Positions 16,379 through 25,440 of a stretch of DNA of 64,000 bases are shown piece by piece; within the stretch, counting starts at the first letter, position 1; each line of letters opens with the position of its first letter. The translations under genes were made by a program, and so were the position numbers. The DNA is from Paenibacillus harenae (lineage in GTDB: Bacteria; Bacillota; Bacilli; Paenibacillales; Paenibacillaceae): NCBI RefSeq assembly GCF_030812415.1, contig NZ_JAUSST010000008.1:62001-126000 (forward strand), given 5' to 3'. Under the pieces are notes generated by a model. It made no database searches. It saw nothing but the letters and a program-made list of their open reading frames with translations, and had not been told where the DNA came from.

Positions 16379-17122
16379 ATGGAGGAAGGCAAAACGACTG
16401 TACGCGCGGTAGATCGTGCGCTTGATATTTTACTCTGCTTTACGACGAAGACGGATTGGGCAATGACGGAAATAGCCGAGCATATCGGGCTGCATAAGAG
16501 TACGGTTCACCGCATGCTTGCCACACTTGAAGAGAAGGGCTTTCTGGAGCGTGACCGGGCGACGGAGCGGTATCATCTGGGGCTTAAGGTATGGGAGCTG
16601 TCGGCTAATTTGTCCCGTTCGGACGATCAGGCGACGATCTGGCTGCCGGAGATGGTGCGGCTGCGCGACAGGCTGGGAGAGACGGTCAGCATCTATGTGC
16701 GGGACGGCTCGGAGCGTATACGGATTCAAGCGGTGCAGAGCAATCAGCCGGTGCGGCGGGTGGCGCCTGTCGGGGCGCGGCTGCCGCTCTATGCGGGAGC
16801 GTCCAGCAAAGTGTTGATCGCTTATGCGGAGCCCCACGTTCAACAGGAGCTGTTCGTCGATCCTGCATGGCTGTATGCGATAGACCTCGATCAGTATAAG
16901 CAGCAGCTGGACGAGATCGTTGCGCAGGGCTACGCGACGAGCTTCGAGGAGCGCGAGCCGGGCGCTGCGGCGTTGTCGGCGCCGATTCTGACACGTTCGG
17001 GCAAGCTGGTTGCCGCCTTGTCGGTATCGGGTCCTGCGAGCCGACTGACGATGGACACGATGCGCGGCTATGCGCCTGTGATGATCGAATCGGCCAAGCG
17101 TCTAGGCATGATGATTGTGTAA
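16379..17122 (+). CDS. IclR family transcriptional regulator
   Basis: 247 residues. The N-terminal winged helix-turn-helix (residues about 8-65) reads VRAVDRALDILLCF, then MTEIAEHIGLHKSTVHRMLATLEEKGFLERD. The C-terminal effector domain contains LPLYAGASSKVLIAY and SFEEREPGAAALSAPI, the family signatures. The effector is unknown. It has its own promoter followed by a dyad, suggesting autoregulation, and it converges on acnA, which carries the same promoter and dyad. Confidence 0.93.
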   Translation: MEEGKTTVRAVDRALDILLCFTTKTDWAMTEIAEHIGLHKSTVHRMLATLEEKGFLERDRATERYHLGLKVWELSANLSRSDDQATIWLPEMVRLRDRLGETVSIYVRDGSERIRIQAVQSNQPVRRVAPVGARLPLYAGASSKVLIAYAEPHVQQELFVDPAWLYAIDLDQYKQQLDEIVAQGYATSFEEREPGAAALSAPILTRSGKLVAALSVSGPASRLTMDTMRGYAPVMIESAKRLGMMIV

Positions 17123-17134
17123 GCAGGATTTAAA

Positions 17135-17182
17135 AAGGAGGTGTTCCCAAAGCCATAGGCTAAGGGACACCTCCTTCGTTTC
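17135..17182 (+). terminator. Hairpin after the IclR gene
   Basis: AAGGAGGTGT-t-CCC pairs with GGGACACCTCCTT across a 15-nt loop, followed by a weak CGTTTC tract. Confidence 0.65.
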
Positions 17183-17197
17183 AATCTAAAGAAACGA

Positions 17198-17271
17198 GCT
17201 ATGTTGGATATCTGCAGTAACTTCGTTCGATAGTCAAAACCTCGGAAAGTTACTGCAAAAATCCAACATAC
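17198..17271. repeat. Interspersed inverted repeat, TTGGAT module family, copy A
   Basis: CTATGTTGGATATCTGCAGT runs forward and CTGCAAAAATCCAACATA returns in inverted orientation, 46 bases apart. The same 20-24 bp module recurs at 34388-34577 and 60134-60321. The rest of the gap up to the acnA stop shows nothing else. Confidence 0.8.
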
Positions 17272-17385
17272 CTAACTCGGCAAACGTACTTGCGGTACGA
17301 AGGATGATAGAGGGGGAAAGGCGTAGTCGATAAATAGAAACGGGATGGAGCAGATAACACCTGCACCATCCCGTTTTCACTTTTA

Positions 17386-20097
17386 TTACATGTTCGCGAT
17401 CATTTGACGAAGCACCGTTTGCAGGATGCCGCCGTTGCGGTAGTAATCTACGTCAACGAGGGAGTCCAGACGAACAATTACCGGGAATTCAAACGTTGTG
17501 CCGTCTTCGCGAGTAGCGGTTACGGTAACCGTATCGCCCGGTTGAACGTCGTTGCTCAGGCCTGTAATGTCGAACGTCTCGCGTCCGGTAATGCCAAGCG
17601 TTTTCCAGCTTTGGCCTTCTTGGAATTGAAGCGGAAGCACGCCCATGCCGACAAGGTTGGAGCGGTGAATACGCTCGAAGCTTTCGGTAATAACGGCTTT
17701 GACGCCAAGCAGGTACGTGCCTTTGGCAGCCCAGTCGCGGGAGCTTCCCGTTCCGTATTCTTTACCGGCGATTACGACAAGGTTTTTGCCGCTATCTTGG
17801 TATTTCATCGATGCGTCGTAGATGGACATCACTTCGCCTGTTGGCAAGTAAGTCGTTACGCCGCCCTCTGTGCCAGGAGCCACTTGGTTGCGAATGCGGA
17901 TGTTCGCGAACGTACCGCGCATCATCACTTCGTGGTTGCCGCGGCGGGAACCGTACGAGTTGAAGTCTTTGCGCTCAACGCCGTTGTCGATCAAGTATTT
18001 GCCGCCTGGGCTGTTAACCGTAATGTTGCCGGCAGGGGAGATATGGTCGGTCGTAACCGAATCGCCCATAAGCGCAAGCACGCTTGCCGAAGGAATATCG
18101 GCAATGTCGGTAAGCGCGTCGCCGATGCTTTCGAAGAACGGCGGGTTTTGGATGTACGTCGATTTTTCGTCCCATTCGTAGCTTTCGCCTTCCGGTACGG
18201 AAATCGCGTTCCAACGCTCGTTTTGCGTAAATACGTTCTCGTATTTGTCGCGGAACATTTGCGGGTTCAGCGAAGCCGCAACTGCGTCTTTGATTTCTTG
18301 GTTCGTAGGCCAGATGTCTTTCAAGTATACCGGCTGTCCGTCTTGATCGTAGCCGATCGCATCGCTTGCAAGGTCGATGTTAACCGTACCCGCGAGCGCA
18401 TAAGCAACAACGAGAGGCGGCGAAGCCAGGTAGTTCGCTTTAACCTGAGCGTGAACGCGGCCTTCGAAGTTACGGTTACCGGACAATACGGCCGCTACCG
18501 TCATATCGTTGTCGGCGATCGCTTTGCTTACTTCGTCCGGCAATGGACCGGAGTTGCCGATACAAGTCGCGCAGCCGTAGCCTGCAACGTGGAAGCCGAG
18601 CGCTTCGAGCGATTCGATCAGGTTAGCTTTTTTCAAATATTCCGTAACGACGAGCGAGCCCGGCGTCAGGGAGCTCTTCACGTAAGCCGGCTTCTTCAGA
18701 CCGCGCTCTACCGCTTTCTTAGCGACGAGGCCTGCAGCGAGCATTACGCTTGGGTTGGATGTGTTCGTACAGCTCGTAATAGCTGCGATCGCAACGGCGC
18801 CCGTGCCCATTTTGGACACTTGGCCGTCATTATGGTTAACGGTAACGAATTGCTCGATTTTCTCGTCGCTCAGGCCGTATCCGCCTTTGTCGATCGGCGT
18901 GCGGATAATGCTGTTGAACGATTCCTTCATCGAAGTCAGCTCAACGCGGTCTTGCGGACGCTTCGGTCCGGCAAGCGAAGGAACGATTGTCGAGAGGTCA
19001 AGCTCGATAACGTCGGAGAAAACAGGGTCCGGCGTTTCGTCCGTACGGAACATGCTTTGCGCTTTGTAGTAAGCTTCAACAAGCTCGATTTGTTCTTCTT
19101 GACGACCCGTTTGACGCATGAATGCAAGCGTCTCGCTGTCGACAGGGAAGAAGCCGATCGTTGCGCCGTACTCGGGAGCCATGTTGGCAACCGTCGCGCG
19201 GTCGGCAAGGCTGATGTTGGACAAGCCAGGGCCGAAGAACTCGACGAATTTGCCGACAACGCCTTTTTTGCGAAGTATTTGAGTAACCGTCAATGCAAGG
19301 TCAGTTGCCGTAGAGCCTTCCGCCAAGCTGCCTGTCAATTTGAAGCCGATAACTTCCGGCATGACGAAGTAAAGCGGTTGTCCGAGCATGCCTGCTTCCG
19401 CCTCGATACCGCCAACGCCCCAACCTACGACGCCAAGACCGTTGATCATCGTTGTATGGGAGTCCGTGCCTACAAGGGAGTCAGGGTATACGACGGTTTC
19501 GCCGTCGATTGTTTTCGTTGCGGCAACGGATGCCAAGTACTCCAGGTTAACTTGGTGAACGATACCTGTGCCCGGCGGCACCGCGCGGAAGTTATCGAAC
19601 GCCGTTTGCGCCCAGCGAAGGAAACGGTAACGTTCTTCGTTGCGCTCGAATTCGACTTTCGTGTTGTATTCAAGAGCTTCAGGGCTGCCGAATGCGTCAA
19701 CCATGATCGAGTGGTCGATAACGAGATCGACCGGGACGAGCGGGTTGATTTTCTTCGGATCGCCGCCGGCTTTCTTAACGGTGTCGCGCATGGCCGCAAG
19801 GTCAACGACAACCGGTACGCCGGTAAAGTCCTGCAAAACGATACGGGCAGGGATGAAAGGAATTTCTTTGTCCTCGCGTCCGTCAGCCCAAGTAGCCAGC
19901 TGTTTCACGTGCTCAGGCGTAATTGCGCGTCCGTCGAATTGGCGAACGGCTGCTTCAAGCAATACTTTGATCGAGAAAGGCAGTTTCGAAACGTCGCCAA
20001 GCCCTTGCTCCTGAAGTCCGTCGATACGATAGTATGCATACGACTTGCCGCCGGCATCAAGCGTGGTGCGGACGGAGTATTGATTTTGTTTAGACAT
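17386..20097 (-). CDS. acnA: Aconitate hydratase A
   Basis: A TCA-cycle enzyme interconverting citrate and isocitrate through a [4Fe-4S] cluster; in Bacillus the apo-form also binds RNA. 903 residues, close to CitB length. Cluster cysteines occur in AITSCTNTSNPSVM (about residue 442) and GYGCATCIGNSGPL (about 506 and 509). VGTDSHTTMINGLGV and the swivel-domain GTGSSRDWAAKG are present. AAGGAG lies 7 bases before the chosen ATG; a second ATG two codons upstream is only 1 base from it. Its promoter and an adjacent dyad copy those of the neighbouring IclR gene. The long open frame on the opposite strand is a codon-bias shadow. Confidence 0.97.
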   Translation of the reverse strand: MSKQNQYSVRTTLDAGGKSYAYYRIDGLQEQGLGDVSKLPFSIKVLLEAAVRQFDGRAITPEHVKQLATWADGREDKEIPFIPARIVLQDFTGVPVVVDLAAMRDTVKKAGGDPKKINPLVPVDLVIDHSIMVDAFGSPEALEYNTKVEFERNEERYRFLRWAQTAFDNFRAVPPGTGIVHQVNLEYLASVAATKTIDGETVVYPDSLVGTDSHTTMINGLGVVGWGVGGIEAEAGMLGQPLYFVMPEVIGFKLTGSLAEGSTATDLALTVTQILRKKGVVGKFVEFFGPGLSNISLADRATVANMAPEYGATIGFFPVDSETLAFMRQTGRQEEQIELVEAYYKAQSMFRTDETPDPVFSDVIELDLSTIVPSLAGPKRPQDRVELTSMKESFNSIIRTPIDKGGYGLSDEKIEQFVTVNHNDGQVSKMGTGAVAIAAITSCTNTSNPSVMLAAGLVAKKAVERGLKKPAYVKSSLTPGSLVVTEYLKKANLIESLEALGFHVAGYGCATCIGNSGPLPDEVSKAIADNDMTVAAVLSGNRNFEGRVHAQVKANYLASPPLVVAYALAGTVNIDLASDAIGYDQDGQPVYLKDIWPTNQEIKDAVAASLNPQMFRDKYENVFTQNERWNAISVPEGESYEWDEKSTYIQNPPFFESIGDALTDIADIPSASVLALMGDSVTTDHISPAGNITVNSPGGKYLIDNGVERKDFNSYGSRRGNHEVMMRGTFANIRIRNQVAPGTEGGVTTYLPTGEVMSIYDASMKYQDSGKNLVVIAGKEYGTGSSRDWAAKGTYLLGVKAVITESFERIHRSNLVGMGVLPLQFQEGQSWKTLGITGRETFDITGLSNDVQPGDTVTVTATREDGTTFEFPVIVRLDSLVDVDYYRNGGILQTVLRQMIANM

Positions 20098-20130
20098 CGT
20101 CATTCTCCTTTTGTATAAAATGTAACCCTT

Positions 20131-20147
20131 GTTTCACTCTGTGAAAC
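20131..20147. promoter_or_regulatory. Operator dyad in the acnA leader
   Basis: GTTTCAC-TCT-GTGAAAC has 7-bp perfect arms and extends by one more pair on each side. It lies 34 bases before the acnA start and 25 bases after its -10 box. The outer six bases are identical to those of the dyad at 16338-16354. In RNA it could also form a hairpin. Confidence 0.7.
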
Positions 20148-20172
20148 AGGATTTCAAATTCCTTATAGCTAT

Positions 20173-20202
20173 AGTATAGCGTTAAAATACCCCCTGCGTA
20201 AA
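20173..20202 (-). promoter_or_regulatory. Promoter of acnA
   Basis: On the minus strand TTTACG, 18 bases, TATACT, identical in both hexamers and in spacing to the IclR gene promoter. Confidence 0.7.
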
Positions 20203-20326
20203 GACCAATTATGTCCTTGGAGACATGCGAAAGGGGGCGAAAAAACGGTTAACGGGATGTTACATGAATCGGTGCATCGTTTCATATAATTAATCAGTTA
20301 TTCTGTCAAATGCAGGAGGGATATCG

Positions 20327-21634
20327 ATGTCGCGTACAGGTCAAAGGCCGCCAGTCAGCCAGCCTAGTCAGGGTCATAAACGGAATCAAACGTCGTCGCA
20401 ACAGGGCAGCGGCTCTTCGCGTAAGACGGGCATTAAGCTCATGGCAAATGCCGGGTCGCCGCAGCAACGCGCCGAGGAGGAGCAGCGCCTGCGCAATGCG
20501 GCCAATCAGCCCCAGCCTCAGGCAAGTCTAAGTCATTCGACCAAGCAGCCTAAGCTTACATCGCTCCTGCGTGCATCGGAATACGGGCTGCAGCGTCAAC
20601 AAGGAGAAGCGGAAGGATGGAAGTCTGCCGTACACCGGTACATTAGTTTGTACAATCAAGCCGAGACGGAGCAGCATGTCCAGGTGCTGTCCGACTTCGT
20701 GACGGACGCGGAGCATTGCGAGCGTCTTCGCTGCAGGCTTGAGCGTCTTCGCGAGCGGGAGCTGCTGCGCGGCGTTCTTCCCGCGGGAAGCGAGACGAAA
20801 GCAGAGCTTGTGCGCGTCAACGAGTCTCCAAGCGAAGTGTCGGTGCTCATTAAGCTTCATATTAGAAGGAGAATGGAGCAGCGGGGCCGCTTCTATATGG
20901 AGGAGAGATCCGAATACGAGCGGTTATGGTTGTGCCCGGCAGGAAAAAGCTGGGACGTCATGCGCGTCGAGCCGATCATATCCGAACGCAGGCCGCGTTA
21001 TGGGACTTCAACCGAAAACTGGATGACAGTGGACGATTACACATTCTCCGAAGGCGAGCGCTCTACGCCCTCGATGCCATACTTAAATTATGACCTATTC
21101 CCTCAATTCAAACACCGTCAGCCGGGTATTCCCTACAGGAGAGATTTGGTTGCCGCTTACGCCGACCGGTGGTGGAACGAGGGCAATCCCGCCTATGAGC
21201 TTTTTGAGGTGAATTGCACGAATTATGTATCCCAATGCGTCTTTGCAGGTAATGCCCCAATGAACTATACTGGTAAAAGAGAAAGCGGCTGGTGGTATAA
21301 AGGTAGAAATAAAGGCCAGGAATCATGGAGCTTCAGTTGGGCCGTGTCGAATGCTTTAACGCATTATTTGGGCGGATCGCGAACATCGGGAATGCGCGCG
21401 GAGAGCGTATTTTCTGCCGACGAGCTGCAGCTTGGCGATATTATAACGTATGATTGGAACGGGGATAACCGATTCCAGCATAGTACGATCGTAACCGCGT
21501 TCGATGCGGCGGGGATGCCGCTCGTTAACGCCAATACCGTAGCCAGCCGGCATCGTTATTGGGATTATCGCGATTCTTACGCATGGACGGAACAGACGAA
21601 ATATCGTTTTTTTCATATTGCCGACCTCATGTAA
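20327..21634 (+). CDS. Protein with C-terminal putative amidase domain (Amidase_6 type)
   Basis: 435 residues. The first 90 residues are basic, Gln/Ser-rich and probably disordered. A middle segment (about 95-235) includes an alpha/beta region (DFVTDAEHCERLRCRL ... EVSVLIKLHIRRRM). The C-terminus (about 265-435) matches cysteine amidase domains: YRRDLVAAYADRWWNEGN, then NCTNYVSQC with the probable catalytic Cys, and HSTIVTAF with the His. No signal peptide is seen, so it may act in the mother cell or spore; that is inference. GGAGGG lies 8 bases before the ATG. Confidence 0.82.
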   Translation: MSRTGQRPPVSQPSQGHKRNQTSSQQGSGSSRKTGIKLMANAGSPQQRAEEEQRLRNAANQPQPQASLSHSTKQPKLTSLLRASEYGLQRQQGEAEGWKSAVHRYISLYNQAETEQHVQVLSDFVTDAEHCERLRCRLERLRERELLRGVLPAGSETKAELVRVNESPSEVSVLIKLHIRRRMEQRGRFYMEERSEYERLWLCPAGKSWDVMRVEPIISERRPRYGTSTENWMTVDDYTFSEGERSTPSMPYLNYDLFPQFKHRQPGIPYRRDLVAAYADRWWNEGNPAYELFEVNCTNYVSQCVFAGNAPMNYTGKRESGWWYKGRNKGQESWSFSWAVSNALTHYLGGSRTSGMRAESVFSADELQLGDIITYDWNGDNRFQHSTIVTAFDAAGMPLVNANTVASRHRYWDYRDSYAWTEQTKYRFFHIADLM

Positions 21635-21716
21635 GCTTTGAAGTGATGACTGGGATGCAAACAGCAAGCAAATGGATACAGCAGTTATGAAATTTATTCG
21701 TACCGGAGGATGTGCC

Positions 21717-22826
21717 ATGGGAAGCAAAGTTCGAGTTGGTCTTGTATACGGGGGGAAATCGGGAGAGCATGAGGTCTCTCTACAAACGGCGTTTGCCGTT
21801 ATGGGCGAGTTCGATTATAGCAAATACGCAATCAAACCTTTTTATATTACGAAGCAAGGGGAATGGAAGACGGGAGCGGTGCTGGAGGGCCGGCCGGCAA
21901 GCGTGGCGGAGCTGCGTTACGAGTCCAGCGAGCCTTCCGATACAGGAGCGGCGTTAGCGCCTCTGTTCGCAAGTGTCGGCCGTCGTACGAGCGACGAGCA
22001 GCAGCAGATCGACGTCGTCTTTCCGCTGCTGCACGGCACGTTCGGCGAGGACGGCACGATTCAGGGCTTGTTCGAGATGGCGAACATTCCTTACGTCGGC
22101 GCCGGCGTTCTCGCTTCTGCCGTTGGCATGGACAAGATTATTATGAAAAAAGTGTTCGCCCAAGAGGGCTTGCCGCAATGCGTGTACCGGTACTTCAACC
22201 GAACGCAATGGCAGAAGGACTCCTCCTATTTCGTTATGGAATGCGAAGTGTCGCTCGGATACCCTTGCTTCGTGAAGCCGGCCAACCTGGGTTCCAGCGT
22301 AGGCGTATCGAAAGCGAGAAACCGCGAGGAATTGATCGCAGCCGTTAATTACGCGCTCCGCTTCGACCGCAAAGTCATCGTCGAGGAGTTCGTGGATGCG
22401 CGCGAGATCGAAGTCAGCGTGCTTGGCAACGACGAGGCGAAAGCTTCGCTGCCGGGCGAGATCGCTCCGTCCAATGAATTTTACGATTATAAGGCAAAAT
22501 ATATCGACGGCAAGTCCACGATGCAAATACCGGCTCAAATTCCTGCCGATACGACGGAAGCCGTTCGTGAGATGGCCGTTCGCGCTTTCCAGGCGATTGA
22601 CGGCTCCGGCTTGTCGCGCGTCGACTTCTTCCTTCGGAAGTCCGATGGCCAGCTTCTTATTAATGAGGTGAATACGCTGCCGGGCTTCACGCCGTTCAGC
22701 ATGTACCCGCTCATGTGGAAGGAAACGGGCCTCCCGTACAAGAAGCTACTAGACAATCTGATCGACCTTGCGATGGCTCGCTACAACGACAAGCAAGCGA
22801 TCGATTTCTCAGGCGACGCGATCTAA
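21717..22826 (+). CDS. ddl: D-alanine--D-alanine ligase
   Basis: An ATP-grasp enzyme making D-Ala-D-Ala for peptidoglycan. 369 residues. Seen: VGLVYGGKSGEHEVSLQTA at the N-terminus, FPLLHGTFGEDGTIQGL, the ATP-binding CFVKPANLGSSVGVSKA, the YDYKAKY loop, and LLINEVNTLPGFTPFSMYP with the Mg-binding Glu/Asn. The start is set by GGAGG 7 bases before ATG; the frame is open 45 bases further upstream without a ribosome binding site. Confidence 0.97.
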   Translation: MGSKVRVGLVYGGKSGEHEVSLQTAFAVMGEFDYSKYAIKPFYITKQGEWKTGAVLEGRPASVAELRYESSEPSDTGAALAPLFASVGRRTSDEQQQIDVVFPLLHGTFGEDGTIQGLFEMANIPYVGAGVLASAVGMDKIIMKKVFAQEGLPQCVYRYFNRTQWQKDSSYFVMECEVSLGYPCFVKPANLGSSVGVSKARNREELIAAVNYALRFDRKVIVEEFVDAREIEVSVLGNDEAKASLPGEIAPSNEFYDYKAKYIDGKSTMQIPAQIPADTTEAVREMAVRAFQAIDGSGLSRVDFFLRKSDGQLLINEVNTLPGFTPFSMYPLMWKETGLPYKKLLDNLIDLAMARYNDKQAIDFSGDAI

Positions 22827-22971
22827 AGTCTTGGATTGCTCCATCCGCCAAATAAGGCAATCTAAGCGCGTCAAAAGTAAAGCATGTCCCGCAAGGGACG
22901 TTAGCGATCCAAGCTCAAACGAAGCTCGCGAGAGCCTTTGCAGCGCCAACGTTACTCATAAAGCGGGTGTC

Positions 22972-23014
22972 CGGAGGGCGGCAGCCCTCGGAGCCCTCCC
23001 TTGGAAGGGAGGGT
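22972..23014. repeat. Two adjacent GC-rich hairpins before the 105-residue gene
   Basis: CCGGAGGGC with GCCCTCGG, then CCCTCCCTT with AAGGGAGGG, followed by TTTGGGTGGG. The second could act as a weak terminator of ddl. The arrangement resembles dispersed intergenic repeats seen in many genomes. Confidence 0.6.
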
Positions 23015-23055
23015 TTGGGTGGGTTCGAATATTTTAAGGAAGGGAGGTAGTCAAT

Positions 23056-23373
23056 ATGGGTTTCTCAACCGAATTTAATTCCGTATGCAAATACAAGTCC
23101 GAGCAAGAGCTGTATGAATTGTTGGAGTATGGAAGGGGCAAAATGGTCAAGAGCGGATTTCGCGTCTTTCCGACGGGCCAGAAGGTTATTGCCTATACGC
23201 CAAATAACGAGGCGATCGCGATTGTCCGCATCTTGGCTTCTATCGCCGAAATCAATTTTCAAGGCGAAGAAGTGACCGAAGTGGAGATGGAGCTTGTGAG
23301 AAAGCTGACCGAGGAAGAGTCGCGCATTCAGACGGCGCTTGCTTATGAAATGTTTTTTGGAGACCGCAAGTAG
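23056..23373 (+). CDS. Small conserved-looking protein of unknown function
   Basis: 105 residues, no signal peptide or membrane segment. The middle reads as strands (GFRVFPTGQKVIAYTPNNEAIAIVRI) and the C-terminus as an acidic helix (EVEMELVRKLTEEESRIQTALAYEMFFG). It might belong to the DUF2584 group, but I am not certain. GGGAGG lies 9 bases before the ATG and codon use matches the neighbours, so it is real. uvsE follows 3 bases after its stop, implying one operon. Confidence 0.75.
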   Translation: MGFSTEFNSVCKYKSEQELYELLEYGRGKMVKSGFRVFPTGQKVIAYTPNNEAIAIVRILASIAEINFQGEEVTEVEMELVRKLTEEESRIQTALAYEMFFGDRK

Positions 23374-23376
23374 CCG

Positions 23377-24396
23377 ATGATCGTCAGATTCGGTTTCGTA
23401 GCGATGAGCTTGACGCTTGAGAACGCATCTCCCTCGAGGACGATGACGTACAAAAGTTTCGCCAAGCTGAATGACCGTGAAGCGGGCATTCGCAAGCTGG
23501 AACGGCTCGCCGAGGAGAACCTGGCTAATACGCTGCGCATATTGAGGCATTGCCGGGCTAGCGATGTTCAGATGTACCGGTTCTCGTCCAAGCTTATACC
23601 GCTTGCGACGCACGGAGCGCTCGCCGATTGGAATCCGTTCGAGGCGCTGACGCCGTCGTTCCGGGAGCTGGGCGATTTCGTCAAGCGAAACCGCATGCGC
23701 GTATCGTTCCATCCCGACCACTTCTGCGTGTTCAGTACGCCGCGCGAGGAAGTGCTGGCGGGTTCGATCATCGACTTGGACAGCCATGTGCGGATGCTTG
23801 AGGCGATGGAATTGGACGAAGCGACAAAATGCAATATACATATGGGCGGTGCATACGGCGATAAAGAAACGTCCCGCGAACGGTTCGTCCGTCAGTTCGG
23901 AGCGCTTGAGCCGCGCTGTCTGCACCGAGTTACGCTAGAGAACGACGATAAAACGTTTAATGTTGCCGAGACGCTAGCTGCCGCGGAACAGGTTGGCGTG
24001 CCGATGGTGCTCGATATTCACCATCATGCGGTGAATCCGGGCGGCATCTCGGAGGACGAGCTGTGCGGTGAGCAATGGCCGCGAATCGTACAGACTTGGC
24101 AACGCGAGCGCGAGCGGTTAGGCATGTCTTCGGTGCAGGAGCTGCCGCCGAAGATCCATGCCTCCAGCCCGAAGAGCGTAACCGACCCTAGAGGCCATGC
24201 CGACTTCGTCGAGCCGCTGCCTCTGCTTCGCTTTCTTCGCCAAGCGGCGCCAGCAACCGAATACCTCGATTGCATGCTGGAGGCCAAGAGCAAGGACGAA
24301 GCGCTTTTCAAGCTGATGGACGAGCTTGGCAAGCTGGAGAAGCAGGGGAAAGGCGTGAGGGTGATCGATGGTGCAAGCATTGAAATCGTCATTTAA
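23377..24396 (+). CDS. uvsE: UV DNA damage endonuclease
   Basis: A TIM-barrel endonuclease that nicks 5' of UV photoproducts without needing UvrABC. 339 residues. Family blocks are GFVAMSLTLENASPSRTMTY at the N-terminus, MYRFSSKLIPLATH, the metal ligand runs SFHPDHF, NIHMGGAYGDK, TLENDDKTFN, LDIHHHAVNP and KIHASSPK. The full set of His/Glu/Asp ligands appears intact. UvsE is frequent in spore formers. It starts 3 bases after the preceding stop. Confidence 0.95.
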   Translation: MIVRFGFVAMSLTLENASPSRTMTYKSFAKLNDREAGIRKLERLAEENLANTLRILRHCRASDVQMYRFSSKLIPLATHGALADWNPFEALTPSFRELGDFVKRNRMRVSFHPDHFCVFSTPREEVLAGSIIDLDSHVRMLEAMELDEATKCNIHMGGAYGDKETSRERFVRQFGALEPRCLHRVTLENDDKTFNVAETLAAAEQVGVPMVLDIHHHAVNPGGISEDELCGEQWPRIVQTWQRERERLGMSSVQELPPKIHASSPKSVTDPRGHADFVEPLPLLRFLRQAAPATEYLDCMLEAKSKDEALFKLMDELGKLEKQGKGVRVIDGASIEIVI

Positions 24397-24406
24397 GAAT
24401 AATCGT

Positions 24407-24445
24407 GAACAGCGCCGTCAAGGGATCGCCTTGGCGGTGCTGTTC
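24407..24445. terminator. Strong hairpin after uvsE without a T-tract
   Basis: GAACAGC-g-CCG-t-CAAGG pairs with CCTTG-g-CGG-t-GCTGTTC. There is no run of T on either side, so termination is uncertain. Confidence 0.55.
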
Positions 24446-24508
24446 TGAACGTAAATAGCTTGCATGCTGGAAACAGGCCCAACGTTCACAACTAGAGAGT
24501 GGTGATTT

Positions 24509-25333
24509 ATGATGTTAAGTTGGCTGCTGCTTGTCGTGCTTGGCGCGGTTGCTGCCATATTCGGGAGCATCGTCGGGCTTGGCGGAGGCATTATTATCGT
24601 GCCGGCGCTAATGCTGCTCGGTCCAGTCCTTACGGGCGGGGAGATCGGACATGCGACTGCCGTAGGCACATCGTTAACGGTGCTCGTCGTGACGGCGCTA
24701 GCTTCGACGTTATCCTATGCCAAGCGCAAAATCGTCGATTTCAAGAGCGCTTGGTTATTCTTCATTACGAGCGGGCCGGCGGCTATGGCAGGCTCTGCGT
24801 TGACGGGACTGCTGAAGGACGGCGTGTTCCAACTCGTATTCGGTATTTTTATGCTGCTTATGGCGGGTTTGCTCATTGCCCGAGATTATATGAAACCGTT
24901 TACGCGCGAATGGCCGATCCAACGCAGCTTCACGGATGCTTCCGGAGAGACGCACAGTTACGGCTATGCCATCCTTCCCGCACTGTTAATCGGATTCGGC
25001 GTGGGTCTTATATCCGGCTTGTTCGGCATAGGCGGAGGTTCGTTATTCGTACCGCTTATGGTGCTGCTATTCCGATTCCCGCCGCATGTGGCGACGGCAA
25101 CGTCGATGTTTGTTATTTTCTTATCTTCCATCCTCGGCAGCGGGATGCACGCCTTCCTGGGCGAGACGAATTGGCTTTTCGTGCTGGCGCTTGTACCCGG
25201 CGCTTGGATTGGCGGCAAAGCCGGAGCCTATATTGCGCTTCGAATGAGCGGCAAGGGTCTTATGTGGCTGCTGCGGGTCACGCTTCTGCTGCTGGCAGCA
25301 CAATTGATCATTGAGGGAATATCGGCTTTTTGA
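24509..25333 (+). CDS. TauE/SafE family sulfite/organosulfur-type exporter
   Basis: 274 residues, almost entirely hydrophobic with about eight membrane helices in two repeats. The internal duplication shows in AAIFGSIVGLGGGIIIVPALMLLGP and GVGLISGLFGIGGGSLFVPLMVL, with HATAVGTSLTVLV matching HVATATSMFVIFL. These are the family hallmarks. The substrate is unknown. GAGTGGTG precedes the ATG; a second ATG follows at once. Confidence 0.92.
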   Translation: MMLSWLLLVVLGAVAAIFGSIVGLGGGIIIVPALMLLGPVLTGGEIGHATAVGTSLTVLVVTALASTLSYAKRKIVDFKSAWLFFITSGPAAMAGSALTGLLKDGVFQLVFGIFMLLMAGLLIARDYMKPFTREWPIQRSFTDASGETHSYGYAILPALLIGFGVGLISGLFGIGGGSLFVPLMVLLFRFPPHVATATSMFVIFLSSILGSGMHAFLGETNWLFVLALVPGAWIGGKAGAYIALRMSGKGLMWLLRVTLLLLAAQLIIEGISAF

Positions 25334-25364
25334 GTAGACGCTGCATTAACTTTTTTCGCGAAAC

Positions 25365-25382
25365 GCAACAGCCTATTTATAC
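25365..25382 (+). promoter_or_regulatory. 18-bp element shared with the metN promoter region
   Basis: GCAACAGCCTATTTATAC differs by one base from 34767-34784. It contains a TATAC box and lies about 60 bases before the inositol monophosphatase start. A GTATG-N6-CATAC dyad follows directly. Confidence 0.4.
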
Positions 25383-25440
25383 GTATGTAAAGCCATACAT
25401 GGATTTACTAAAAATCATGCAAAGAAACGAGTGATGGACC

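Noticed and set aside
17404..20118. A 904-residue open frame antisense to acnA
   Set aside because: Codon bias of the highly expressed acnA keeps the opposite frame open. The translation has no family likeness and no ribosome binding site; acnA itself is certain.
24499..25314. 271-residue frame overlapping the TauE-like exporter in another phase
   Set aside because: The alternative product is Arg/Cys-rich and lacks membrane helices; the exporter frame shows the duplicated family motif.
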